This document shows, piece after piece, positions 11,452-21,951 of a stretch of 64,000 nucleotides of DNA. Source of the stretch: Diogma glabrata. Taxonomy: Eukaryota > Arthropoda > Insecta > Diptera > Cylindrotomidae. The stretch covers positions 250,437,394 through 250,501,393 of the forward strand of contig OY856188.1 of the NCBI GenBank assembly GCA_963693315.1, given 5' to 3'. The position numbers and the translations under genes are program-made. A model generated the notes under the pieces. It searched no databases, was not told the DNA's origin, and saw nothing but the letters and a program-made list of their open reading frames with translations. Position 1 is the stretch's first letter, and each line of letters opens with the position of its first letter.

Positions 11452-11563
11452 TGTTATAATAGTATGCCAATTAAAAGACTAAAAATAGTTATTGTGATTT
11501 TACGTTTGTACTTTATTAAGTTTGTAGTGACAACTGACATATAACAAAGAAGGTTCATTATAT
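11452..11563 (-). repeat. Copia 5' LTR, proximal part
   Basis: Identical to 7192-7303 except one T/A change. It stops where the long-inverted-repeat element begins (TGGGCTATTATT). The remaining ~50 bp are not adjacent; a possible remnant, ending TTCAACA, lies at 18859-18886. Confidence 0.8.
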
Positions 11564-12164
11564 GGGCTATTATTTTGAAAACGTACATCGAAAAAAAAAC
11601 AACTATTTTTTAAAAATCTGAAATTTTGATATTTTGTTGGTATTGACGAAAGGAAAAAAGTAATTTCTGCTTTTATTTTTTGTGTACTCTGAATCGGAGT
11701 TATGCGCGGTTGAATTTTGAGGCTTTTTCACGTAGTTTTTGGTAATGGTGGCAATGTTTTGTGAATAGGTGCCACAAATTTCATCCGACTTACGTATATT
11801 TTTGCAAGTAAAAAGGAAACTAATTGAGTAACTGAAATAAGTAAGTTTAAAATTAATAACTTTTCTCTTTTCCGCTAGGCGGCGCGTAAAACCTTGGTTT
11901 ACTTCAAAGCTCATATCTCAAAAAGTAGGCTTTTTTTTTTTTTGTTTTTCACAAATTTTAAAGTAAACATATGCAGCTATGAAATTGAGAAATAAAAAGT
12001 CAGCAATTCAATATGAATTTTTTCTTACGAGTTTTTAAAGTTTGGTATATGAAAAATTCACATGTGTTTTTTTATTAAGTTAATAATCCTGTACTAAATG
12101 TGGATCTAATAAATTAAACATTTCATATTTTAACACCTGCAATAAATTTGAACCATCTTTTGTG
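11563..12164 (+). repeat. Left long terminal inverted repeat
   Basis: About 602 bp, matching the reverse complement of 13801-14401 with only a few differences, most of them at the inner edge. It contains a long T run near 11931. Confidence 0.9.
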
Positions 12165-12401
12165 TATTTCTGATTGAGAAACAGGTTTTTATTCAGAATA
12201 AGAATTGGAGATCCCAATGATCGAAGATTTTTTTATAATTTCAACATCACCAACACTAACATTAGAAAAAAATATTTTTCCTATAAACATTATAATTTAA
12301 TCAATATTATAAATAAATACATTAAAAAATTAATTTATATATTTTTTTTGCCTTTAAATTGAAATATTTATGATTATCAGAAAAAGAAAACATTTTGGCA
12401 A

Positions 12402-13397
12402 TTATTTTATCGGGTGTAGTGTTATCCGGTAAAAAACAGTGGAATCCTTGAGTTCTTTGTTTTCTTCCAAGAACATTTCGTAGATGTCGGTGAGGGTCCA
12501 TAACACCAACCGCTTTGATTTCTTAATTTTTGTCGATGCTTTTGTAATAGTAACAACATCTTTAAGGCCAGGCATTGTTCTACTAATTTCCTCTGATAAG
12601 AAGTATGTTTGAATTTGTTTTACTATATTTTGTGACAAACTGTGCACTTGTTTGCTTTGAGGCCAACTGTAAGGAACTACTGCTTCCAACAGATCCATGG
12701 CGAATTCTACCAGTCGTCTTGATGCATTAAATTCATCCTGGATACGTTGATTTGACCAAAATTTACGTGGTAGAGTTGTCAACAAAAACACTTGTTTTGA
12801 TTTACAGCTGGCATCTTTAAACTCTTTTTTAAGGTTCATAAGCCATGATGTATATTCACATTCCTCGTTTGGTGATAACACTTTAACTGAATCTACTTGA
12901 AATATTCTTTGACTTATTGCCGATGTGACACTTGCAATATAACTTCCTGTTGTAATATGATTTTGTTTGATAGGAAATTCGGCTAACCTTCCAAGAACAT
13001 TGTTGATATCTTCTAAAATGTCATTAAGTAGTTCAGGAACTGGTGGAGATATAGTATCAACCGAAACTGGTGATGGATCTAAAGATGCTGGAGGTATTTG
13101 AATATTTTCGTTCGTTGGAACGTTTTCAACATCCTGATTTATAGAAATAATTTCACTATCGATAGTTTCCGAACATGAAAGCTGCTGTATAGAAAATATT
13201 AGTTGCATATGAATTTTTATTCATTTTAATAAAATAATTAAATTTACCTTATTTTTATAGATATAAGTGCGACATGTTTCACATATAAACTGGTCATCAC
13301 GCAAAGTAAAATTTAGGGTCGCAGCTTTTTGAATAACAGCTGGTGTGACCAGTTTCACATTTTTTGATGTCGCTGATGATTTTTGAGACCGTACAAG
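12402..13397 (-). CDS. Two-exon transposon-associated protein of unknown function (partial)
   Basis: Exon 2 runs 13184-12402 and exon 1 about 13397-13248, with a 63-bp GT-AG intron (13247-13185) of typical dipteran size; the frame is kept across the splice (NK then QLSCSE). Exon 1 contains a CETC motif (ICETCRTYI) after a positively charged stretch. Exon 2 has an acidic, Pro-rich first part and a more conserved-looking second part with SLSQNIVKQIQTYFLSEE, then ISRTMPGLKDVV and KKSKRLVL. This pattern (a CxxC early, then 'SRxxPGxKDxV' and 'KxxKRxxL') occurs in large insect and cnidarian proteins that I associate with transposons, but I cannot name the family. Upstream an in-frame stop at 13398 blocks extension, so the N terminus is missing or shifted. 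Confidence 0.5.
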
Positions 13398-13800
13398 TTA
13401 CAGCACAATTTGAGAGGCATTTCTATTATTATCTTTTCTAAACGTTATGTCTTCTAAATATTTTGGAATATAATTGATTATAAGGCAATCCAATCAATAT
13501 ATATATATACCCTTGAAATAGTTTTGACATAGGTAGAATCAGGTAAAATTAGGTAGGTACAATTTAATATATTTTGATTGGATGCAAGTATAATTTGGTC
13601 AAAAACCGTTTGTGGGCGTCATTAGAAATTTTAAATGTTAAAATTATGAGCCTCTAATGAGATTTTAATTAGTAAAAAGGGGCTGAATAGACATTTTTTT
13701 AAATGAATTAACATTTTACACACCCTTTTAATAATTTAAATTCCTTTATTTTACCACATAACTTAAATTAATTTTTAATAAGTTTTTAACCATTTAACTG

Positions 13801-14401
13801 CACAGAAAATGGTTCAAATTTATTGCAGGTGTTAAAATATGAAATGTTTAATTTATTAGATCCACATTTAGTACAGGATTATTAACTTAATAAAAAAACA
13901 CATGTGAATTTTTCATATACCAAACTTTAAAAACTCGTAAGAAAAAATCCATATTGAATTGCTGACTTTTTATTTCTCAATTTCATAGCTGCATATGTTT
14001 ACTTTAAAATTTGTGAAAAACAAAAAAAAAAAAGCCTACTTTTTGAGATATGAGCTTTGAAGTAAACCAAGGTTTTACGCGCCGCCTAGCGGAAAAGAGA
14101 AAAGTTATTAATTTTAAACTTACTTATTTCAGTTACTCAATTAGTTTCCTTTTTACTTGCAAAAATATACGTAAGTCGGATGAAATTTGTGGCACCTATT
14201 CACAAAACATTGCCACCATTACCAAAAACTACGTGAAAAAGCCTCAAAATTCAACCGCGCATAACTCCGATTCAGAGTACACAAAAAATAAAAGCAGAAA
14301 TTACTTTTTTCCTTTCGTCAATACCAACAAAATATCAAAATTTCAGATTTTTAAAAAATAGTTGTTTTTTTTTCGATGTACGTTTTCAAAATAATAGCCC
14401 A
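13801..14401 (-). repeat. Right long terminal inverted repeat
   Basis: Partner of 11563-12164. One internal difference is at about 13950, where the arms read GGATTTTTT and GAATTTTTT. Confidence 0.9.
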
Positions 14402-14838
14402 TTATCAATATTTACTAAACTAAAATTGCAGAGTCCAAAAGGGAAAAAGAAAAAAAAAAATAATAATAAATCAAATTCCAATCGAATTTTGAGGCTAGAT
14501 TAAATTCGTTACGCACTCAAACGTTGGTTACAAAAAAAAAAAACAAAAGAATTTTAGTTATATTAAATTTTAGTACTAAAATATAATAAACAAAAAAAAT
14601 CAGTAAGACCAACAAAACGCAAAAAAAATAAAAAAAAATATAGACTGAAATACGCGTGGTCGTAACTCGTAATCGTGAAATAGAATTTGATTAAAACAAA
14701 ACAAAACTTAAAAACAAAGAAAATAAATTTCGTTTGGAAAATAAAATATTAAAAAGGAAAAGAAGGAAAGTGAAAAAAAAAATCATACAATTTTGTATAA
14801 ATTAGTAGTATTTTATACATTTGCAGGGATTGGATTTT
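14402..14838 (+). other. Gypsy A 5' leader
   Basis: A-rich, with runs of A up to 12. No sequence matching the 3' LTR at 18634-18858 is visible and no convincing primer site, so the 5' LTR was probably lost when the neighbouring element arrived. Confidence 0.5.
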
Positions 14839-16221
14839 ATGATGAATGAAACAAAAATGAACTCATTGAACCCGTTTTTGTGTTCTTCAATGGATGAATC
14901 GATGCTTAGATCCGAATGGGCTAGGTGGAAGAGAGCCTTTCTTATTTATACAAAATCGGAAGACATACATAGTCAATCAAAACTGAAGAGCGAATCGCTA
15001 CACTATGGTGGAATGAAATTACAGGATACTTTTTATAATCTCCCTGGGGCAGATGTGGAAGAGGACGAACAGAAAACAATTAAAGTTTTTGATATTGCAA
15101 TAAATAAGTTGGATGATTATTTTGCACCCAAAAGGAATTCGACATTTGAAAGACATATATTCCGTAATATGACACCTCAAAGTGGGGAATCTTTTGATAA
15201 ATTTAGGATGAAAATTCAAAATCAAATAACTAAATGTTGTTTTGGAAAAAATGAGCAAGAAATTATGGACATTTATTTAAAAGACAAAATTATTGATACG
15301 TGTGAGTCAACGGAATTAAAAAAGAAGTTTTTAGAAAAAGAGATGACTTTAGAAGAAGTCATAAAAGCCTACAAAGTACATGTGCAGATAAATGATCAAT
15401 TGTGGATAATGTTCAAACCTCATACAAGTTATGTAGCTAATATTTCCAGTGAGAATAAAATTCAATGTTTTAGATGCGGCAACAAAGAACACATTGCTAC
15501 AAATTTTAGGTGTCCAGCTAGGAAAGCCAAATGTGAGAAATGTGACGCATTTGGACATTTTGCAAAATGCTGCAGATCAAGAAAACGTAAAATGTTAAAT
15601 GATAGATCAGTTAGGTTCAACAATAATAAAATACATAAACCAATAAAAATACGTTCTATTGAAAGTGAAGATAGGACAACAATTGATGTTGAAAATGAAG
15701 AATGTTTTGTTTGGAGTATTGGCATTGACAACGAAGAAATTATTCAGTGTAAAATTGGAGGTGTAAATATTAAAATGATAATTGATTCTGGCTCAACATA
15801 TAATATAATTGATGAGGTAACACGTTCCGCTACCACGAAAGTTTTTAAAGCATACGCCAGTCAAGCACCTCTTAAGATTATATCAGTTTTTGATGCAAAG
15901 ATTAGTATTGACTATGGTAACAAAAAAAATGAAATCGTTGCTTGTTTTTATGTCATCGGAGAAGGAAAAGAAACTGCAAAAAGCTTAGGAGTTCTGTCTC
16001 TAGGCTTAGATAGTTTATTACAAGGCGTGAAATCTAATGACATTAATAAAATCACAACAGTTAAAGCATTTCCAAAAATAAATAATGTTTTGATAGAAAT
16101 TTCAATCGATGAAACTGTAAAACCTATAGTTCAACCGTTCCGACGAGTTCCCATCGCACTTCAAAATAAAATCGATGACAAGTTACAAGAACTTGTAGAT
16201 TTAGATATCATCAGTTCATGA
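14839..16221 (+). pseudogene. Gypsy A Gag and protease
   Basis: The first ATG is 14839; the open frame extends a few codons upstream. Gag features include the SEWARWKRAFLIY block typical of insect Gypsy Gags. Two zinc knuckles follow: CFRCGNKEHIATNFRC and CEKCDAFGHFAKCC. The aspartic protease site is IIDSGSTYNIID. The frame ends at a TGA at 16219, just before the RT; the next codons continue in another frame (EPSKWVSPM), which shows a single-base frameshift rather than a designed gag-pol junction. Confidence 0.85.
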
Positions 16222-17293
16222 GCCAAGCAAATGGGTATCACCAATGGTTCGAATTATAAAAGAAAACGGCAATCTTCGATTGTGTATCGATTTGCGTCGA
16301 GCTAATATGGCGATTTTAAGGGAAAATCATCCCTTTACAACAATGGAAGATTTTCTGCCACAATTAAAAGATGCTAAATATTTCTCACGGCTGGGTATAC
16401 AAAACGCGTTTCATCATTTAGAATTGAAAGAAACTTGCCGATATATAACAACTTTTTTTACAAGGAAAGGGCTGTTTCGTTATAAAAGATTATTGTTTGG
16501 TATTAGTTGTGCGCCAGAAATATTCCAAAAAACTTTGAAAAATTTATTAATTAAATGCGAAAATTGTTTAAATTATGTCGATGATATTATCGTTTTTGGA
16601 AAAGATACTGAAGACCATGACAAAAATTTAAATAACGTTCTTACAACATTGGCCGATAATAATTTAGTTCTCAATTCTAAAAAATGTGTATTCAAAGTGG
16701 AAAAAATGGATTTTCTTGGACATCACATTTCAGCAAATGGTATTACACCATCAGAACAGAAAATCAAAGCTCTTAAAAGCTTTCGTAAGCCAAACAATGT
16801 AGATGAGTTAAGGAGTTTTTTGGGACTGGTAGGTTACATAGGAAAATTTATACCAGATTTAGCCACCTTATCTTTCTCATTAAGAGAACTTATTAAAAAT
16901 GGTCGAAAATTTGAATGGTTACTCGAACAAGAAAAGGCATTTCAGCATCTTAAAAATATAATAGCCGACATAAAAACTCTAGGGTATTATGATCCGAAAG
17001 ACCGAACCCAGGTCATTGCTGATGCAAGTCCAGTAGGACTTGGGGCTGTTTTAATTCAATTTAAAAATGATGTTCCGCGAGTTATTTGCTACGCAAGTAA
17101 AACGAATCATAAACCTCTTGAAGTAATATTTTGTCCAACGTCTAGGGCTTGTGCAAGAATAGAAAGATGGGTGTTGAGGTTGCAGTCATTTAAGTATAAA
17201 GTGATATATAAACCTGGGAAATTAAATATTGCTGATTCGTTTTCAAGACTATGTAATTTAGAAGAGTGTGAACCATTTGATGAAGATTGTTAG
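16222..17293 (+). pseudogene. Gypsy A reverse transcriptase and truncated RNase H
   Basis: RT blocks: LRLCIDLRRAN, FSRLGIQNAFHHLEL, then LFGISCAPEIFQ and the catalytic LNYVDDIIVFG, then FLGHHISANGI and LRSFLGLVGYIGKFIP. RNase H starts normally (VIADASPVGLGAVL, ICYASK) but jumps straight to NHKPLEVIF, so about 40 residues, including the central catalytic acidic residues, are deleted. It ends at TAG (17291) and the same frame continues into integrase, so that stop is a point nonsense mutation. Confidence 0.85.
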
Positions 17294-18154
17294 CATCATA
17301 TAAAATATATAATTGAAGCTGTTGCAGTTGATATAGAGGGAATCGAAAGACAATCTGAGACAGATGAGGAAATTAAAAACATTAGGTCGGCTATAGATTC
17401 AGGAAATTGGAGTAATGAAAATCTAACACAATATTTATTTTTCCGAAACGAACTGTGCACGTCTGGAAATACTCTGTTACGTGGAAACAGAATTGTTGTT
17501 CCCAAAAGTTTACGAGAAAGAATTCTACAACTTGGACATGAAGGTCACCCAGGTGAGACTCTGATGAAAAGAAGACTTCGTGAAAAAGTTTGGTGGCCTA
17601 AAATTGATCGAATGGTCGAGAATTATGTCAAAGGATGTCAAGGATGTCTTCTCGTTTCAACACCATCGACGCCAGAACCTATGATGCGAAAATTATTACC
17701 AAATTCCGCTTGGATGGATATTGCAATTGATTTTTTAGGACCACTTCCATCTGGAGATTATCTACTAGTTGTAATAGATTATTTTAGCAGATATCTCAAA
17801 ATAGAGATAATGAAAAAAATTACAGCAAACGAAACTGTTGATCGATTAAAACGTATATTTTGTCGTTTAGGATATCCAAAAACAATGACATTAGATATTG
17901 GAAGACAGTTCATCAGTTCTGATTTTGATGAATTCTGTAAAGAATATAATATCACACTTAATTTAACCACGCCTTATTGGCCTCAACAGAATGGTGAGGT
18001 TGAACGACAAAATCGCACTTATCTTAATCTTAAAAAGACTCAAAATCAGTCGAATATTGAACAAAGACTGGAACTACTTAATTTTCTAACAATGTATTAC
18101 AACACACCTTATTCAACCACAGGAAAATCGCCAGCCGAAATGATCTTATGGTAG
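17294..18154 (+). pseudogene. Gypsy A integrase
   Basis: Same frame as the RT after the TAG at 17291. The zinc domain reads GHEGHPG, then VWWPKID and CQGCLL (HHCC type). Catalytic core: AIDFLGPLPSGDYLLVVID (first Asp), LDIGRQFISS (second Asp; the family usually has LDNG) and PQQNGEVERQN (Glu). It stops at 18152. The C-terminal domain continues at 18329-18616 in another frame, with EVTLKNKTTGKIYKRNVSHI, the usual basic GPY/F-type end. Confidence 0.85.
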
Positions 18155-18633
18155 GAAAATTTGAGATAAAATTCCAACAATATTAGAGGAAGAATTCATT
18201 GCATTAAGGTATGATGGCATTCGAGGTACAGACAGAATAAATAAAGGAATCGGAAAAATAAAGGAAGATCAGAAACGACATGCTATTCAAAGCAATGTTG
18301 AAATCGCAGACGTTGTCTATTACAAAATTTGATCAAAGAGAAAAAATTGACACCAACTTTTGGAATTGATGAATATACTATTCTGAACAAGAAAGGGAGT
18401 GAGGTCACATTAAAAAATAAAACAACTGGAAAAATATACAAAAGAAATGTTTCACATATTAGGAAAATTCCAACACAATCGGATAACGAATCAATAACTG
18501 AAAACGTAACAATGGGGAGCGAAACAATAACTTCAAAAGAGAGAGCAATGGATAGTGAGGATAATGAATTAATATCTGATTCTAAAAAGAGACTTGACAA
18601 GCGTCAGAGTAGCTAAGTCGAAAAAAGGGGAGA

Positions 18634-18858
18634 TGGTATCCTGGGTAATGTAATATTATATTTTGACAGCTGGATGTTTTAGTTATTATTTTAGTACAAG
18701 AAAAGAATGTAAAGAGCTATAGAGTGAATTAATTAAATAAAAGATTGTTTGTTAAAATTAAATATATAAAAGTAATTTTATTTAATATTAAAATATTCAT
18801 TTTGATTACAACAGAGTGTATTTTACATTTCATTTTTACAAACGTATAAGTGTTACCA
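18634..18858 (+). repeat. Gypsy A 3' LTR
   Basis: Starts TGGTATCC after the polypurine tract (AAAAAAGGGGAGA, 18621-18633) and ends TGTTACCA, giving TGGTA...TACCA inverted ends. The right boundary is inferred from those ends only, because the 5' copy is absent. Confidence 0.55.
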
Positions 18859-18886
18859 ACATAACAATAATATTCTACTTTCAACA
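18859..18886 (-). repeat. Putative distal remnant of the Copia 5' LTR
   Basis: Ends TATTCTACTTTCAACA, resembling the LTR end TATTGCTGAATTCAACA at 7339-7355, and is followed by the AAACA duplicate and resumption of the satellite. The alignment is short, so position is the stronger argument. Confidence 0.5.
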
Positions 18887-19600
18887 AAACATGCCCTAAA
18901 TCGAAAATCAAAAATTTTACATTCGAAACGAAAGTTGGTGCTGTGGCTAAACCCAATTGAGCTACAACTTGAGTACGGGGAATGTTTTGGACTCACCTTT
19001 CATTTTATATTTCACTCCCCGAGATTTGCGACCACTTTTTTTTCGCTAAAAAAGAGGTAAGGCTATAAGATATAAATAAGCCTTAGCATATTTTGAAAAA
19101 AATTTGTCAAAAAAAAAATTGAAAAAATATGCTGGCGGGAATCTCTAGATGTCTATTTAAGCGAAATTAGTCAAAATACCAGGTTTGCTACCTTAAACAG
19201 GCGAAAAATCAAAAACCGAAAATTTTACATACGAAACGAAAATTGGTGCTATGCCTAAGCCCGCTAACCAATTAAGCTCAAACTTGACACGGTGAATGTT
19301 TTGGACACACCTTCCAGTAAGATGAATGAAAAATACTTTTGAAAAAATATGTTTCAAGGAAGCTCTGGACATTAATGTACCGCAAAATAGTCAAAATTGG
19401 ACGATTGCCACCTCAAACTGGCCATAAAACAAAAAATTGCAACAGTCACAAATTTTCCGTATAAACCGAAAATATCCACCTAATATGCTGCCAGTTCTCA
19501 ACCTTTTGTTGGATTTTGCTCAAATTTCAGTAGAATGCTTGTTTTGAACTCACCTTTCAGTTTATATGCCATTCGCCAGCCATGAGCCAACTCATTTGTA
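18887..19600. repeat. ~310-bp satellite, right part
   Basis: Resumes in phase after the nest (CCTAAATCGAAAATC..., with the ACTCACCTTTCA block at about 18990). A second unit starts about 315 bp later (19271) and becomes divergent after about 19330. A more diverged unit with the same ACTCACCTTTCAG block lies near 19548. Confidence 0.8.
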
Positions 19601-19853
19601 ACAACTAATTTTTCTGGTTTTCAAAACGCTAAGTAACCCCTTGCCTATGTTGTAGATTTTCGCTGATGTTTTTGTCCAAATAAAACTTTAAAAAAAAATG
19701 TTGCAAGGAAGCTCTGGATATCCATTTACTTAAATTAAAAGACGATTTATAGCTACAATCAATTTAATATTATTAAATGCAAAGAATCTGAATCAAAATA
19801 AAAAATTAAAAATAATCAAAAATAAATTAACGATTGAGTAGAAAAAAAATAAT

Positions 19854-21032
19854 TTAATCAAAATTTAAACGTGGATCATTCTTCAAAGAAGCTTTAACAT
19901 TTGTATATTTCTGTTGTGATTCATTATGAAGATTCACTAGACGTAGTTGAAGTATTCTTTTGTTTCTATCCACAATGTCACTAAAAAAAATTTCAATATA
20001 AATATTCACAAGTTATTAATGTCTTTGTAAGTCCTTACCCTTCTTTTATTAAATTTTCATAGTCAAAATCATTAAATTGATCTTGAAATTTTTCTGTGAA
20101 TTTCTTAATCGATTTCGACTCATTTGCTGCCTCATCATATCTTCGTTGAAGTTCATTCAACATTGTCAAATATCCCAATTTTATATCATTAAGACAACTA
20201 TTGTATGCTTGAAGTGATTCCTCTTTTGTTGGTTTAGTTCCATCTTTTGGAAATCGAATTATATACGGGGCCAAGAAATCGGCTGGTTTCGATTTCATAA
20301 GCTCCTCACGCTCACGTTTCTCTTCATATTTCTCTAAACGAATTCGTCTCGGACCCTCATTTCGTAATGGATCAAAAACACTAAACAACAGGATTGGTGT
20401 TTTCATTTGATGCTTTCGAGTTTCTAGAATTGATTTCAACTCTTCGACACGTGATACAAACTCTTTTACAGCCTTTTCCTCAACATTCAACTGTTCCAAA
20501 AGTAAAAGATATAAATCAAGATCTGTTGGATGCGGATCAAGTGGATTCGACTGAAAATAAAAACAAATTTTAAAATTTGTTTGTTGTTTCGAATAAAAAT
20601 TTGATTAAACTTCTCCATACAATATACCCGGAGGTTAACATTGGATCGTATTTTATTTCTTGTCCATAATCTGGTTTTGGTGGACGAGCAAATTCTCGAG
20701 TTGATGCTGTTATACAATCAGTATCGTAATGATATTTCAACTTTATACGATTTTCTTTAATACAAAATTTACGAACAGCTACATCGTTGATTGCTGGTTT
20801 TGATGGATTTCGGTAGTAATGTTCTGTTATTTGCTGTAATAATACAAAAATGTAATAGGTGATGGTTTGAGTCCCACACTAATTGAAACTACACAAGTGC
20901 TTGAAAATACACCGGTTATTTTCGTTTATTTTGAGTACTAATTTATTTTTATCACGGATACATACCAATAGCTGAGACACATCAAAAAATCTAAATTCTT
21001 TTGGTTCTAAGATGTATTCGCGATAATATAAT
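19854..21032 (-). CDS. Dynein regulatory complex subunit 7 (DRC7/lobo-like), 3' exons
   Basis: Four exons read leftward: 21032-20966, 20833-20621, 20550-20039 and 19980-19854 (stop TAA at 19856-19854). Introns are 54-130 nt with AG acceptors and GT donors; the donor after 20621 (GTATGG) was chosen because it keeps the frame. Seen: LYYREYILEPKEFRFFDVS; QITEHYYRNPSKPAINDVAV; ITASTREFARPP; a long charged helical region with FDPLRNE, DFLAPYI and ELQRRYDE; and KNDPRLNFD at the end. The TASTREF block, the charged C-terminal coiled coil and the terminal DPRL fit DRC7, a subunit of the axonemal nexin-dynein regulatory complex needed for ciliary and sperm motility. The 5' exons are not found; Gypsy B lies 710 bp upstream, so they sit beyond it or are lost. 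Assignment is from memory of the family, not a search. Confidence 0.7.
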
Positions 21033-21742
21033 CTGAAATTAAACCAAAATACAAACATTACGTACAGTTTTTTAATTACATAACAAACAATTCATTTGAA
21101 AAAAAATATAAATAAATCTGCAATGTTTTATTTAATTTAGATTTTTTATTTCTATTTAGAATACAATATGTAATGTACGTTCAATAAACGAACTAAATTG
21201 TGATCTTCTACGTGAAATATTTTTATTTTGAGCAAACATTTAAAGACGTTTGTTTGCTCAATTTAATAAAAAAAATAGCACAACATTGGTTCGGTACTAG
21301 ATTCAAGAGTTTTATTGCTTATTTTAAAATTGTTATAAAAGCAATGGATGAGTTCAACATTTTGCCACAAGTTGCACTGTTTGTTATATGAGGGTGTTCG
21401 ATTTGACTTAAATACGTGAATTTACTTTAACAACTGAAAAAAGTTATTATGCAATTGTTGTTGTTTTTTTTCAGTAAATTCAAATTGAAATTGATACCTC
21501 GAAATTTGGTATATTACTTTGATGACGATGGGATCGAATAATGAATGAGAAGTATCTTAAATATCATTGATTTGTTCAATTTGTTCATAGATTGTGTTAA
21601 CGAATTTCTTTGAAAACTATTTTTTGGAGCTAACCCAGACTTTAGTAATTAGTTGCTTCAAAATAGGCGCAGTCGGAAAACTTTAGAATGATGCAGATTA
21701 AATGTCGTGTTTTCACAAAATGTGTAATTATTGAAAGCAGCA
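21033..21742. other. Non-coding stretch between DRC7 exon and Gypsy B
   Basis: Probably intron of the DRC7-like gene. No further exon with a plausible acceptor was recognised. AT-rich, one chance 63-codon frame on the plus strand. Confidence 0.45.
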
Positions 21743-21935
21743 TGTAATAACTTTTATAAACTTATAGGTTTTACAAAATATTGAATTTTATTCACATAAA
21801 GTTTTGTAACATGTATTCTGTCAAAAGTAGACGACTGACTGGGTCACACACATTTTACTTTCAACAATGCAGGGTTGCCAATAGTAAAACAAATAATAAA
21901 ATTAGGCGGAATATTTAAATATCAACATTATAACA
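21743..21935 (-). repeat. Gypsy B 3' LTR
   Basis: Plus strand begins TGTAATAACT and ends CATTATAACA. A purine-rich tract (minus AAAAAAATAACGAAGCG, about 21936-21952) adjoins its inner edge. Confidence 0.9.
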
Positions 21936-21951
21936 CGCTTCGTTATTTTTT

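Larger units (their letters stand above)
7192..11563 (-). mobile_element. Copia-type LTR retrotransposon (right LTR split by later insertions)
   Basis: The element reads leftward. Its 3' LTR is 7192-7355 and the retained part of its 5' LTR is 11452-11563; over the shared 112 bp they differ at one base. A copia-style internal primer site lies at 11441-11451 and a single long ORF between. Satellite phase on both sides and a 5-bp AAACA at 7187-7191 and 18887-18891 show that the original insertion spanned 7192-18886, with later elements now inside the 5' LTR. One long open frame and near-identical LTRs indicate a young, possibly competent copy, though its 5' LTR is now disrupted. Confidence 0.9.
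11563..14401. mobile_element. DNA transposon with ~600-bp terminal inverted repeats
   Basis: The outermost TGGGCTATTATT at 11563 is mirrored by AATAATAGCCCA ending at 14401. The inverted repeats run to about 12164 and from about 13801 and are nearly identical, which indicates a recent element or gene conversion between arms. The 1.6-kb centre holds a two-exon protein-coding remnant on the minus strand. No clear target duplication is seen: TTATA on the left against TTATC on the right. The superfamily is not recognised with certainty. The 103-codon frames mirrored in both arms are most likely chance translations of the repeat. Confidence 0.8.
14402..18858 (+). mobile_element. Gypsy-type LTR retrotransposon A, defective
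   Basis: Reads rightward: leader, gag-protease, RT, truncated RNase H, integrase, polypurine tract and 3' LTR. The 5' LTR was not found; the leader starts directly after the inverted-repeat element at 14401. One frameshift (near 16220), one nonsense codon (17291) and an RNase H deletion disable it. Confidence 0.85.

Noticed and set aside
11603..14361. Identical 103-codon frames in both arms of the inverted repeat
   Set aside because: They are mirror copies of one repeat and have no family features; their openness follows from the arms being identical, not from selection on protein.
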